NCBI GenBank assembly: GCA_003999685.1
Contig: CP021224.1
Location: 682,001 to 746,000 of the forward strand
Direction of reading: 5' to 3'
DNA from: Taiwanofungus camphoratus
Taxonomy: Eukaryota > Basidiomycota > Agaricomycetes > Polyporales > Taiwanofungaceae
Length of the DNA: 64,000 nt
Positions 11,662-21,828 of the stretch are shown here, piece by piece (position 1 is the first letter of the stretch; each line of letters opens with the position of its first letter). The notes under the pieces are model-generated. The model was not told the DNA's origin, searched no databases, and saw only the letters and a list, made by a program, of their open reading frames with translations. The position numbers were made by a program, and so were the translations under genes.

Positions 11662-12831
11662 TTACATCACGTATGAGGATGGTATGACAACCGTGGTCGA
11701 TAGGTGTCGGTGGATGCTGCCCGCTGCGGGTGGCAAGTTGACATGTACAAGGGACGTAGAACACCGCAGATCTTTTCCAGTCTGTAGACAACTTGATCCG
11801 GTGGCAACGGTCCATTCCAGACCTCGGCCGCTGCCAGTGCGACAGCAGCGGTGCGGCGCTTTATAAGCGCCCGAAATATACGAGCAATTTCTACAATGAT
11901 ATGTATGGCAAGAATCGCACTGTGCGGCCCAAGGGTTTGTCAATATCCTGTGTGTACCTTGGTCTTCATCCCCGTGAGCCTCATCCTTAGGCCAGGAACG
12001 CGGCGTCCTCGGGGCTTTAATTATCACTGCGGCAGCGGAAAACATACCTGTTAGCAAGACATTCAACTGCCACGACTGTCAACCGCATTGTGCTTCATTG
12101 AGAACCACGAGCACGGTAATTTCACCTCCACGAATGATATCCGGGAATTCCATTCAATGGATGTGTCTGATGACCGCTGTCGCAGTACATGACACTCGCG
12201 TTTTTTGAATTGTTTGAATAAGAGCGTGTACATGATGATGAAGCGGCCTCGCGGTTTGCATAAGAACCTCATATTTGTGGTCACAGAGAATTTACTCCTG
12301 AGAAATCGATCGCTGATGTTAGTAATGCAGCAAGCGATTGATGATGTATTTCCTGATTCTCAACTTCGAGAAATGGTGCACTGTGGAAGCCCTCCACAGA
12401 GCATTCCGTTCAAATCGGTCCCCTCGTTCGGGCCGCTATCGGAGATGAAGCTGGAAGATCAGTCCTAAGATTATCAGCAGAATGACCCAGACACACCTAG
12501 TCACGGGTAAGCGAAGTGTTCGTAACGTGTGGTCGCCGAAGGTGCAGTCGAAATATCCACTCTTGAGTGCAGACATGAAATATACTTCTGGCCAGTGGAA
12601 ATTCAAGAGTGAATCATGCTGAGAAAGCTTCAAGGCGACAGAATACTCGTCGAGCAGGCAGGACGTAGAGACTAGGGAGACCCACGTTGACGCAACTTTC
12701 GAGATCGTGGATAATGCATAATGCCTCAGTCGATCAGTCTGGGTACTATCAAGCCGTGCAAATCGGTAGCGCCGTCCTACCGGCCATTGAGAGGTGCCTA
12801 AACTCCATGTACAGAAGCCTCGGGACTTCAT
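11662..12831 (-). CDS. Hypothetical membrane protein, uncertain model
   Basis: Two minus-strand blocks look coding. The upper block (12831 to 12436) has DRLRHYALSTISKVASTWV, then NFHWPEVYFMSALKSGYF, DCTFGDHTLRTLRLPVTR and a hydrophobic end CVWVILLIILGLIFQL that looks like a membrane span. The lower block (about 11960 to 11670) reads AILAIHIIVEIARIFRALI and RRTAAVALAAAEVWNGPLP, then DQVVYRLEKICGVLRPLYM. The lower block follows a possible intron ending in CCGCACAG. I could not build one continuous exon chain between them, so this could be one gene, two fragments or a relic. No family is recognised. Confidence 0.3.
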
Positions 12832-14305
12832 TCCGCGGAAGACGAGAGGTCAGGTGAGATAGGAAGAAATAATAGGTGCAACGATGTTGACCCACGAAAG
12901 GCACGCTACGACGGCGGACTTGGGCAACTAGATCAGTAAGGCCTATGAGTAGATTATCGCGTCAGGAAGAACAAGGGCCAACAAGGCAACAGGGAATTAA
13001 GTCCTAGCCCCCTTTCACGCGCCTGAGCAGGGTCCGCTCGGCTATGTTTTGCGGCCCCTTTCACTTTGCCCTACAAATGCAGCTAGTTTGGCTTGAAACA
13101 TCTGCTCAGTCTTTCATGGTCATCAATGGTCGGAGTAGATGTAGGTAGACGTGGTCACGTAAGCGAGACCCGTTTCACAGACCAACTAGGAGCAAGGTCA
13201 TTCTAATGGCCAAGGGGACAGCGTGAGACTGTGAAGGGAGCACTTTCAGAAGGCTCTCGTAGTGACAAATTCTGGTGCACAAACCTAGCACCATTCAACA
13301 CACATCCTGGACGTGCCCCAAGGCTATATCGTAGCCTGATGGTGACACTAGCGGAGATATGGATCGCATCCATCAAGCCTTGCCTTGTTGCTCGTCGGTA
13401 TAATAGTTCATGAAAACATGATTGGGCCGGCGACATATCCGGCACTTCTTGTTGGGAAGCAAATCGGACCACACGTGCCAATACTTCACTCCGTCGACCC
13501 TGAGGTCCATACAATGCAACCGGTGTCCCACCCTAGTGTTCACTAGCCAGAAATGAGAAGCACTCCGCAGCTCCTATCTCTGAATCGATCCGAGAACATA
13601 ACACTATCAGCCATTCATCGAATCTCCTAGATTCCAGCGGGGTATAAATGCGGGTACGACACGGCCAGGTTCCCTGCTCTTGATCATCGGTTTGTGTTCC
13701 ATCGGAGAGCCCTCCGTTCGCTCCACCGCCCCGCCTCATTCACTGGAACCTCTACCCGCCGCGGAGGTACCTTACGACGAAGGAGAGGAGCATATCAACT
13801 CACCAATCAACGAAGGTTTGAACGCGTCTGATAGCGCGACATGGTACGAATGTCTTGACATGTCGTTATATGTGGTCTAAATTGGAGACATGTTTTAGTG
13901 TGTCATGTTATCCTTTCCTCCCATCTGCGTCGTATACGATCCATATACACTTCGCGTGTGCTCACATCCGACTACAGCAGGTACGTGACATATCTCCTTG
14001 CCATCCTTCCATCAATGTGACAAATGCATTCACAAATGTCGCCTTCAGCGGGTCATTGAACGTTCAACGTTGATGCGATGAGCCCGAGCGTTCTAAACGT
14101 ATTCTGCGCAAGAGATAGCACGGGGTTGCTATTTCTTGCGGGAATACGCTCAAAACTGCTGACGGCCTCGTCGAGGCATTAATCTGTCCGTGCCACCGAG
14201 CAGCGTATTCACGCGAGCTAGGGGGGGAGGGGGCAGGATCTCGAAGAGAGCGCATGATAACAGGTACCCGTATGATGGTTGGTACCTTACTTCGAGTTGT
14301 TAGTA
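12832..14305. other. Gene-poor stretch
   Basis: Short frames such as 13680-13880 (+) have no recognisable product. There is a G-run near 14220-14230. No repeat or gene was confirmed. Confidence 0.35.
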
Positions 14306-14479
14306 CAGTCAATTCCCTCTTAACCCATACCCCCTCGGTGGACGCCGCGAGCAATGAGTTATCAGGGAGTATGAGGGAAGGACTCCCACACCCCGCAAAC
14401 CAACTTGGTGGATCGAAAAACCTATAGGTTTAAAGGGAATATGGGTTTTGAGAGGTATGAGTGATGAGGGAGTCGACTG
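14306..14479 (+). mobile_element. Pogo/Tc1-mariner-like MITE, copy 1
   Basis: The sequence begins CAGTCAATTCCCTCTTAACC and ends AGGGAGTCGACTG, with TA on both sides as expected for a Tc1/mariner-type target duplication. Its interior, from the CCTCGGTGGAC block to ACCAACTTGGTGGATCG, matches the reverse complement of the element at 49653-49798. It carries about 28 extra bases near its right end compared with that copy. There is no coding capacity, so it must have been moved by a transposase encoded elsewhere. Assignment to the pogo branch rests on the CAGT terminus and TA target. Confidence 0.7.
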
Positions 14480-15740
14480 TATACACTAACGAATTTACCT
14501 GCTTCCGCAACATCTCTCAGATTGCTCTTCACCTTGACTTGAAGCATGCGCAAATTTATCCGAGCATAGGGTCTACGAGAACTAGACCATCAATGGCAAC
14601 CAAGGTTAAAAGACGACTTTGTTCATTTACTCGATCGGCCGATGATCGGCAGGTAGGATATCTCATATTTCTATCGACTAGCCACAATTGATGGTCTGCT
14701 CCACATATGTTACGGCAAGTCACTACGGGCTATGATTGCCACGTATGCAATTCCAACCTCCTGGATCAAGTGGTTATTGCCCGCAATATCATTGGCGGTT
14801 CAAAGTCGTAGGTCAAACCAAGCGGTCCGTTTGAAAATTCGGCTTTATGACCGGCCATGCTGTCGTAGAAGTCCCCGAGTCCTAAGATGCTGTCATTGAT
14901 GTCATGAGATGGTATGTTGTCTGCATGCTTCAGTTGACAACAGAACGTTCCAGGTCAACTTGAATGGGCGAATACTATAGCCCACATTCTAGCATGGCAA
15001 GCTGCAAAACAATTGTCGGTGCAAGTAACTGTCCATGGCCTTCCCTCGCCTTCCATATATTCTATTCCGTGTCTCTGTTATAATCATGATTGTGAGATGT
15101 CTTTCGCTCCCCCCGAGTCCGACCCTATCCTGACCTTTGGCCGCGTTCCATGCTGGCATGCAATCCGCCTCTTCAACATCGCGAACGGTGGTAGCGGACC
15201 GTGAGTCCCAAGATGTCGATTTGCTACACAGCCAAGGACAGTTCAAGTCGGCTGTTCAACTTATCCCAACGACAGGAGGCGGCGGTGGCGGCGGTAAGTT
15301 CTTCCCCGCCAAAGTCGGTGAACGGCGGGAATGGGCGCTCAGGCACGTGACCTCTCGAAGCCACCGCCGCCGCGGCGGTCAGCTCATGCACCTAGACTGG
15401 GGCTTCCAACATCATTCACGAACTCCTAGACAGTGGTCATTGCATACAGCTGCGCTCTACTGTAATCGCGTATCCCAGCTCATGTCGCAAAGCTTCGAGT
15501 GATGCCTGACAGCTTTGAATATTCTCACCCACTCTGTGCAGGCAGTATTGGTTATAACAGCGAATATGTGGTATCTATTTACACGCGTGCAATAGCTATG
15601 GGATTTCTGAATAGGAACTAGTTAAGCTGAGCTATTAGAGAAATTCGGGTATATGTAGACGACAACATTGAATTCTTAAACTGTATGAGCGGCAGGCGGC
15701 GGACCGGGAGGCTATACGTTCTCATCAGTTGATTGAACTA
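14480..15740. other. Intergenic stretch with a GC-rich inverted repeat
   Basis: No convincing gene. At about 15276-15296 a GGCGGCGGTGGCGGCGG run is partly complementary to CCACCGCCGCCGCGG at about 15361-15376, so a strong stem with a loop of about 65 bases could form. Short frames overlapping it are low-complexity. Confidence 0.4.
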
Positions 15741-16294
15741 TTATTGTTCAACCCTGGAGCTCACCGGAGCGAACCTTCCAGGCTGAGGCGTGTAGGCCGG
15801 TGGTGGGTGCACGTCAGAGGTGTTGGCGTAGTCCGTGTTCGGCTGAGGTCCAGCGGGCGGCTGGTAGCGACCGTATGTATTGCTCGTCGGGATGACATTG
15901 TTGTTCCAGCCAGACCGCACCCCACCGTCATGTCCAGCTTCTTGGGCGCTGGACCTACCGTATCCGAACCTGTTACCGAAACTGAGACCATCTGTACCTC
16001 CCGCTCCGACAACACCGTGCCGATGACAGCATGCGGCACAGCAGAGGCAGAGAAATATAAAGAAAGCAATGGCGCCTATGACAAGCCGAGACGCACAGTC
16101 AATGCACTGTAAGGGGATACTAAGGTAATTGGAAGCTGACCAATGACGATACCGACTATCGCACCACCAGCAAGCCTTGTGCCCTTCTTGTGGCAATTGC
16201 CACCATATCCACAGCTCGTTGCATGAGCATTGATCTCAGTTGCCAGAGACAGTGACAAGAGGAATAGTGCTTCTGGGATAAGACCGTACATCAT
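15741..16294 (-). CDS. RCR-like single-pass membrane protein with PPxY motif
   Basis: Two exons with a phase-1 intron at about 16136-16071, which falls inside the membrane span. A signal peptide (ALFLLSLSLATEINA) is followed by a very short cysteine-bearing ectodomain, SCGYGGNCHKKG. A glycine-rich membrane span, AGGAIVGIVIGAIAFFIFL, leads to LCCAACCHRHG, which may be palmitoylated. The cytoplasmic tail is Gly/Asn/Pro-rich and contains HPPPAYTPQP, a PPxY motif. This plan matches the RCR family (yeast Rcr1/Rcr2, Congo red resistance and chitin regulation), which recruits Rsp5 through PY motifs. The assignment rests on architecture and motif, not on a full alignment. It is divergently paired with the similar gene at 17694. 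Confidence 0.7.
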
Positions 16295-16562
16295 GAAATT
16301 TTCGTTGAGAACAACTCAAGGGCTGGAGTCTGTTAAGGCGATCAGTTGTCTCAATTGTGCATCAACGCATTCTTGAAGGTCTCTTTTATCAATGGTGAAA
16401 CGACGCGTGGAGTGAGTTCTTGCTCTCTCGTACCCTGGGCAAGATCAGACCACTTTTGGTATATAAAGCTTATCTGCAGCCAAGTTCGAATTGGGCCCCA
16501 CACCAATCAGAGACCGTTATTTGCCTATTTTTTTCCTTTTTTGCTCGAGTTGGGTGCAAATA

Positions 16563-17124
16563 CTGTAGCGTTTCGACCATAGGTTCAGTCACGCGTCACA
16601 GGACCCCCTGAACGGGCCAGTTAGTTCATTTGTCCATGTCACAGGCACAAGTGAACTGAAAAAAAGTCAATTGTCACACCACTCAAAACACATCGTTTCC
16701 ATACCCCAGGCATCATAAAAATAGTGCATTAATGCTCTTATATGACATAGCAAAGCATAGGAAGCTCTCAACTTGATGTTGAAGGCAGAAACTTAAAAAA
16801 AATCCTTCTCTTTGAAAGTGCCCACAAATCACCCTTGTGCTAGTCTGCAAAATTGACCATAAGCATCCACATCATGGAATGCACTAAGATGAGGAGACAT
16901 GAAATCATTCTGCATTGCTGGTTTGTGTCGCATTCTACACCCAGTGTATACTTTAATGAATTGGCACACCTCCAGGGTGTGCCATCCATGGTCATATGTC
17001 AGGAAGTTCAGTCAAAATCTGTCACGTTGGCCAATGAACTGAACAGGGGGTCATGAACCAGTGAACTGAGTGAAAACCGGTGTCACATGTCACACCCCAT
17101 GAACCTATGGTCGAAACGCTACAG
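16563..17124. mobile_element. MITE with 25-base perfect terminal inverted repeats
   Basis: The element starts CTGTAGCGTTTCGACCATAG and ends with the exact reverse complement; including the flanking TA dinucleotides the match spans 27 bases (16561-16587 against 17100-17126). The TA flanks suggest a Tc1/mariner-type target duplication. Inside, near both ends, GTCACATGTCAC, GGACCCCCTGAAC and GAACTGA motifs recur as degenerate subterminal repeats. The only frame of any size (16853-17056) looks random. It lies between two divergent RCR-like genes, so it separates or contributes to their promoters. Perfect termini suggest fairly recent insertion. Confidence 0.8.
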
Positions 17125-17563
17125 TACGCCCAGAGCACATTCGACATGTCAGAAGCCCACCGTCATGGGCTAGTGGAGGCACCAGCTCCTTCGAAGTCAA
17201 ATTCCAGAGGCGTCTGTGAGAGCTCAAATCTTGCATCACGATGGGGCTCATGCTAATTTCTGATTTTAAAAAGCCAGATACATTCATTTGAGGACTTTTT
17301 TAACGAGACATAAGTAGTAACTGGACAACTAGAACATCGGGAAGTGCTGATTTACTTCTCGAACGAGACACGCTTGTCACAGACGCGGGAGGTTACGGGA
17401 GGCTGTGACTATTGTCACGTGCAGGTGACATCACGAGCGGGTGTGCTCCGTGTTGTCTCCGTCATCCCGAGGCCGTGCATCCGTTTGAGGCGGGTTCAAC
17501 GACACCAACGGCTTGCAACGGCTGTGGTGTCGGGCGAAAGGTTGCACAGCATCCATCCCGGTT

Positions 17564-17570
17564 TATAAAT
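17564..17570 (+). promoter_or_regulatory. Putative TATA box of the RCR-like gene at 17694
   Basis: TATAAAT lies about 130 bases before the ATG and is followed by a C/T-rich leader (ACCATCCCCACCCTCTC), a common arrangement in well-expressed fungal genes. Confidence 0.4.
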
Positions 17571-17693
17571 GCTCCGCTGCATTATAATTCAACCTTCTCT
17601 AAACCATCCCCACCCTCTCACGCACCCACTCCCTCGAGAACTGCCTGGCGCATCAACTTGTGTAGCCTTTCTTGTTACGCGAAATCGAAAGCG

Positions 17694-18337
17694 ATGCCGT
17701 TGATAACAATGTTCGCATCACAAGCGCTCTTCCTGTTGTATCTCGCTTCCGTAGCTGCCGCACAAGATGATGGTACATACTACGATGGAGGAACCAACGC
17801 AGGTCGTGTTGTTGCGGGCGTCATTGCCTGTGAGCAACGAACGTTTCGGTATAATATTAGCGATTGACATGTTTGTGTCTCAGCTATAGTTATCATCTTG
17901 ATCATGCTCGTCGTCATTGGCCTAGTATACCATCGCCGCCGCCGCCACATCACCACGCTCCCCGTTTCTAACGGAGAGTCGTCAGGCTTCACTTGGCCAG
18001 TCTATCCCAATGCCCATCAGCAGCAGACGCAAGCAGCCGAGAGTAGGCTTACGCCTGGGTGGGGGCGGGTAGCCGCAGAGCCGCAACTGCCGGCGTATAC
18101 ACCGCCGCCTCCGCCATACCGCAGGAAAGAAACATACCAGGGCGAGAATGAGGAAACTATCGAGGATACGGACGCCGAGACCGTGCCGCAGGCTGATGAG
18201 TATGCTCCGCCTCCTGGCACACCGCCGCCTGCGCATGTGAACGATAGCGTAAGGTTATCACGTTACATTCCAAATTCCTCACTAAATTTCCCGGCCTCAT
18301 ACAGGAACGCTTCGGATGGTTTAAAGGTGTACAATGA
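17694..18337 (+). CDS. RCR-like single-pass membrane protein with PY motifs
   Basis: Three exons. Exon 1 encodes a signal peptide (MFASQALFLLYLASVAAA) and a tiny ectodomain (QDDGTYYDGGTNAGR), then runs into the membrane span VVAGVIA. A phase-1 intron interrupts the span, which resumes as SIVIILIMLVVIGLVY and ends at a basic stop-transfer cluster, HRRRRH. The intron falls at the same place as in the divergent neighbour at 15741-16294. The tail has LPAYTPPPPPYRR (LPxY and PPxY) and an acidic stretch, EENEETIEDTDAE-like. A last short exon after a GTAAGG donor encodes ERFGWFKGVQ and stops at 18337. Same family reasoning as the neighbour: an Rsp5-recruiting RCR-type adaptor is likely but not proven. 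Confidence 0.7.
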
Positions 18338-19500
18338 TTGCTTACATACTGTCAGTGTCATTTTTTAACAACCTAACGCTTCCGTCTTTTATATTGGATC
18401 ACGCACTTGTTTCATCACTGCTGACTCTCCCTCTCATCTATACCATATTACGCCGCCTAGATGAGCTCAACTTAAGGTGTCACTGTATCCGTAGTCTTTC
18501 TCTCTGTAGCTTATAAATACCCTATCCCAATGTACTCAACGCTTTGCTGCACTCTCACCCAATCTTATCTTTCATGATAATCATTTTCAAAGCTCATCGC
18601 CCAGCGCTCACGCATGATGCGTGATGCTGCAGTCAGATACGCGAGATTTGTGTCGATCGTTTGCGAGTCGCCTGGTAATTTGGACGGTTCAAATTCGCGA
18701 GCACTGATCAGTGTATTGGAACTGAGTATGCTAGGGCAGCATGGAAGGCTACTGTTGAGTAAAGGGGATGCATAGCGCTTCGAGTCGATAGGTGTTGGAA
18801 GCCAGTCGATCGTTCTTTATTATTTTGCATCAGGAATGGATTATCCGACATCCAGACCGTCTGAATCTCTTGTATGAACCAAGGGGAAGATTAAGAAATA
18901 ACTGAAGTACTGCCAATATTTTCTTCCAGTAGGCAACATCGTTGTGTCGAATCTGTCAGGTATGATGCGACAAATCCGACAGCGCTCGTAGATGCTCGTG
19001 CCACGCTCACGGGCGCTTACTCGAATGTCAACTGTCCTTCGACCGATGGACCGTAACTTCGTAGATTGGTCTGGACATTGATCAAGGCATTGGACAATTG
19101 AACCCCCATGTTTATCCGGACATGGATCAATGCTTTATAGGGATGAATGGTCCTTCGACGGGTATGGAATCTGTGACAAGGCCTCTATTCAAAAATATTC
19201 AAGATTGATTGGATGGCAATGATCGTGTGCAGTATAACAATTTCATCTTTGCACGCAAGAAGTCCTAGTCGGACTCTAGTGACTGTGCCTGCCGCTGCCT
19301 GAGGCCGACATCGACTTCCCGAGGACTGGCGACTCTTACCTGATAATCAATAATTTCCGTGTCTCACAGAGGCCAATGTGTTCCAATGTCCAGTGCGCAA
19401 GCTTACTGGCTGGTCATTTTCCCTCCAACGCTTCTTCAAAGATTGTTTAATTTAATCCAGCACTCATGTCTCTGCAGCCAGTCCTTCACCGCTCTTGCAC
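18338..19500. other. AT-richer intergenic stretch, nothing recognised
   Basis: No open frame with protein character and no clear repeat was seen. Confidence 0.35.
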
Positions 19501-19509
19501 CCGATACAT

Positions 19510-21140
19510 CTTCTGGGTCTCTGGACATACAACATATCCAGTAACGAAGAGGCTGCCTCCGTTTCTGAGAGTGCAGCGGTAATCCGGAGTCTCGAGGATG
19601 TCACAGAACCCGTGGATCCTCGTATTCTCCCCTCCGATAGGCCAGGCAATGAGGTCCTGGATGATCTTATACGCCACCGGAAGCCTCATGTGAGAGAAGT
19701 ACCAGCAGACAAACGGCTAATTTTTCACGGGACAGTTCGCAGGACGAAGTAGAACACGTCTGTTCAAGTCTTCATCTACTCATTCGTTTAACCTTAGGTC
19801 AATGCATTGTATTTGTTTAGATTGAGTTTGAGAAGGGGGACAAGAGGGCTCTGCCAATTTTTCGAATGGACGCAAATGGGCTATCTTACTGACGGCATGT
19901 TTCTTCTCAGTCATTGCTGGTGAGTTGGCCAAATTTTGAACTGTTGCGAAGAGCATGAGATTGATGCTTCACCTTGCAGCCTCGGCCTCAGCCACATATG
20001 CGCTTGGCTTCCTCTCCATGATTGCCGAGTTGAATTGCACCGACTTCCAAGCCACAGCAGGGCTCTCAGTCTTTGCGCTCGGCTTCGGCGTCGTACCCCT
20101 GGTAACCGCCTCATTGAGTGAAGAATTCGGCAGACAGCTATTATATTTCTGCAATCGAGTTTCTACTCTTCACTGTCATGATCGAGTGTGAGTTCAGTCT
20201 TCTGTTGTATGAATTAGCACAAACTCTCAAGATACTGCACCAGGGCAAATAATATTCAGACCGTCGTAGTGGGCCGTTTCCTGGTGGGAGTGTTCGGTTC
20301 TACTGGCTCGACGACGGTTGGCGATACCGTCGCTGATATTCTCAAGCCGCACGAGTGAGTGTGTACAATATTTATGCTTGATGATTTTGACTTAGTCGGA
20401 CCTGCTGCATTGCCGTAGGCGTGGTGTCCCCATGGCCATGTTCGCTACTTCAGCCATCGGTGCTACTGGCCTCGGCTGCCTCGCAGCCGGGTGGATCGAG
20501 CAAAACTCGCACATGCTGGATCCAATGGATACACGTCATGTACGATGGTATTCTTCACTTCGTATGGGCGCACACAGAAGTCAATACTGCTGTGTTCCAG
20601 AATGACAGGCTTATTCGTGATCATGGTGCCGATCTTCATGAAGGAGACGCGTATTTCGGTGTTCCTCGTGCGCCTTGCCAGGAAGATGCGCAAGCAGACG
20701 GACAACAAACGTCTTCGCGCGAAGGTAGAAAATGAGCGGGCGAGTTTGTCCACACTCATTTATATTTCTTGCACACGCTCCGTCTGTCAGTAAAACATCC
20801 ACCCCATTGGTACGGGGAAAAGTTGACACCCTATTACAGATCTATTGATGACTGAGCCCGTCGTGCTTAGCTTCACTGTATGGCTGATGTCCCCGCTCTC
20901 GTACCATCCATTTTTGATGTAATAGCTTTGCAGCTCTGGGTTGGATTTGCATGGGGAATTCTCTACGAGCTAGTAGAGTGAGTCGCATGTAGAGTCGATC
21001 CAACCTCTGGTACGCGTTAACGTCTGATGCGCAGATCAATTGGTCCGGTTTTCAGGAATTTGCACAACTTCGACTCGGGCGCCACAGGCTCCGTGTTTTC
21101 AACTATGGCATGAGCCTTTGTTTGATGCTGTAACCCCTCT
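19510..21140 (+). pseudogene. Decayed MFS transporter (DHA1, drug/polyamine type)
   Basis: Segments in several frames line up with one DHA1-type transporter. IEFEKGDKRAL and KWAILLTACFFSVIA come first; then SATYALGFLSMIAELNC with TDFQATAGLSVFALGFGV and SLSEEFGRQ; then NNIQTVVVGRFLVGVFGS; then HERGVPMAMFATSAIGATG; then KETRISVFLVRLARKMRK and SIGPVFRNLHNFDSGATGS. Frame changes are needed near 19855, 20140 and 20515, and the homology stops after about the seventh membrane span, so at least the C-terminal third is gone. Several intron edges are still visible, so this was a spliced gene and not a retrocopy. The N-terminal limit is uncertain. Confidence 0.75.
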
Positions 21141-21828
21141 TTGGTCATAATAGGCGCATCTCAGGATTGGAGCTCGTGGCTCGGATTCTCGTCTCTCAAA
21201 GATCTTGTTCTTTGCAGGCCCCATCATCCCCGCACGAAGCAAGTTCGCGTCGCAGGTCATGCAAGAGAAGTGATCATGACTCCCAAGCGGTTCGCGCAGT
21301 CGCCTTGACCTAATAGATCATTCATAGACACCACTCTCATTGTTATACATTAGTGCATACAGTGCATCGGTAGATATCTATATATCCTCTATCAATTGAA
21401 AAATAAATCATCTAGATATGATGTTACATATTCCAGCTCACGCCTTTTGTGGCCGCAATCCATACTTCCAGGCATTTATGTGATTACTGGCTGACATTGA
21501 CGCGGTGTGTGGGAGGTAGTCGGAATCGTTGGTCACGTTTTTCTTGTGGACGTGTCAAGTTTGAGTCGACCGACTGTCTAGCTGGCACTGGCAGAAAGCT
21601 CAACAACACTGTTCGATACTCAGTAGCGACTGCGACTGCGATCTCACAATTAACTTCCAGACCTAACAAGTGTGCATTGCACCACCTGAAGAAAGCGTGC
21701 CGCCGTGCAAGAGAAAGGACGATTCGAAGAGAAATCACAGCGTGAGTATCGATCGATCGTCCTTTGTTTTGCTTTAGTTTTGAAAATTTGAAACTTGAAG
21801 GTCCTTCGCTCGCATAAGGTTTCAGACA
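21141..21828. other. Intergenic stretch before the F-box gene
   Basis: The first 130 bases may be the last remnant of the transporter pseudogene. No gene is visible in the rest, which probably includes the promoter of the F-box gene. Confidence 0.35.

Noticed and set aside
19486-19689. Minus-strand frame over the transporter pseudogene
   Set aside because: No domain; lies opposite the probable N-terminal region of the decayed transporter.
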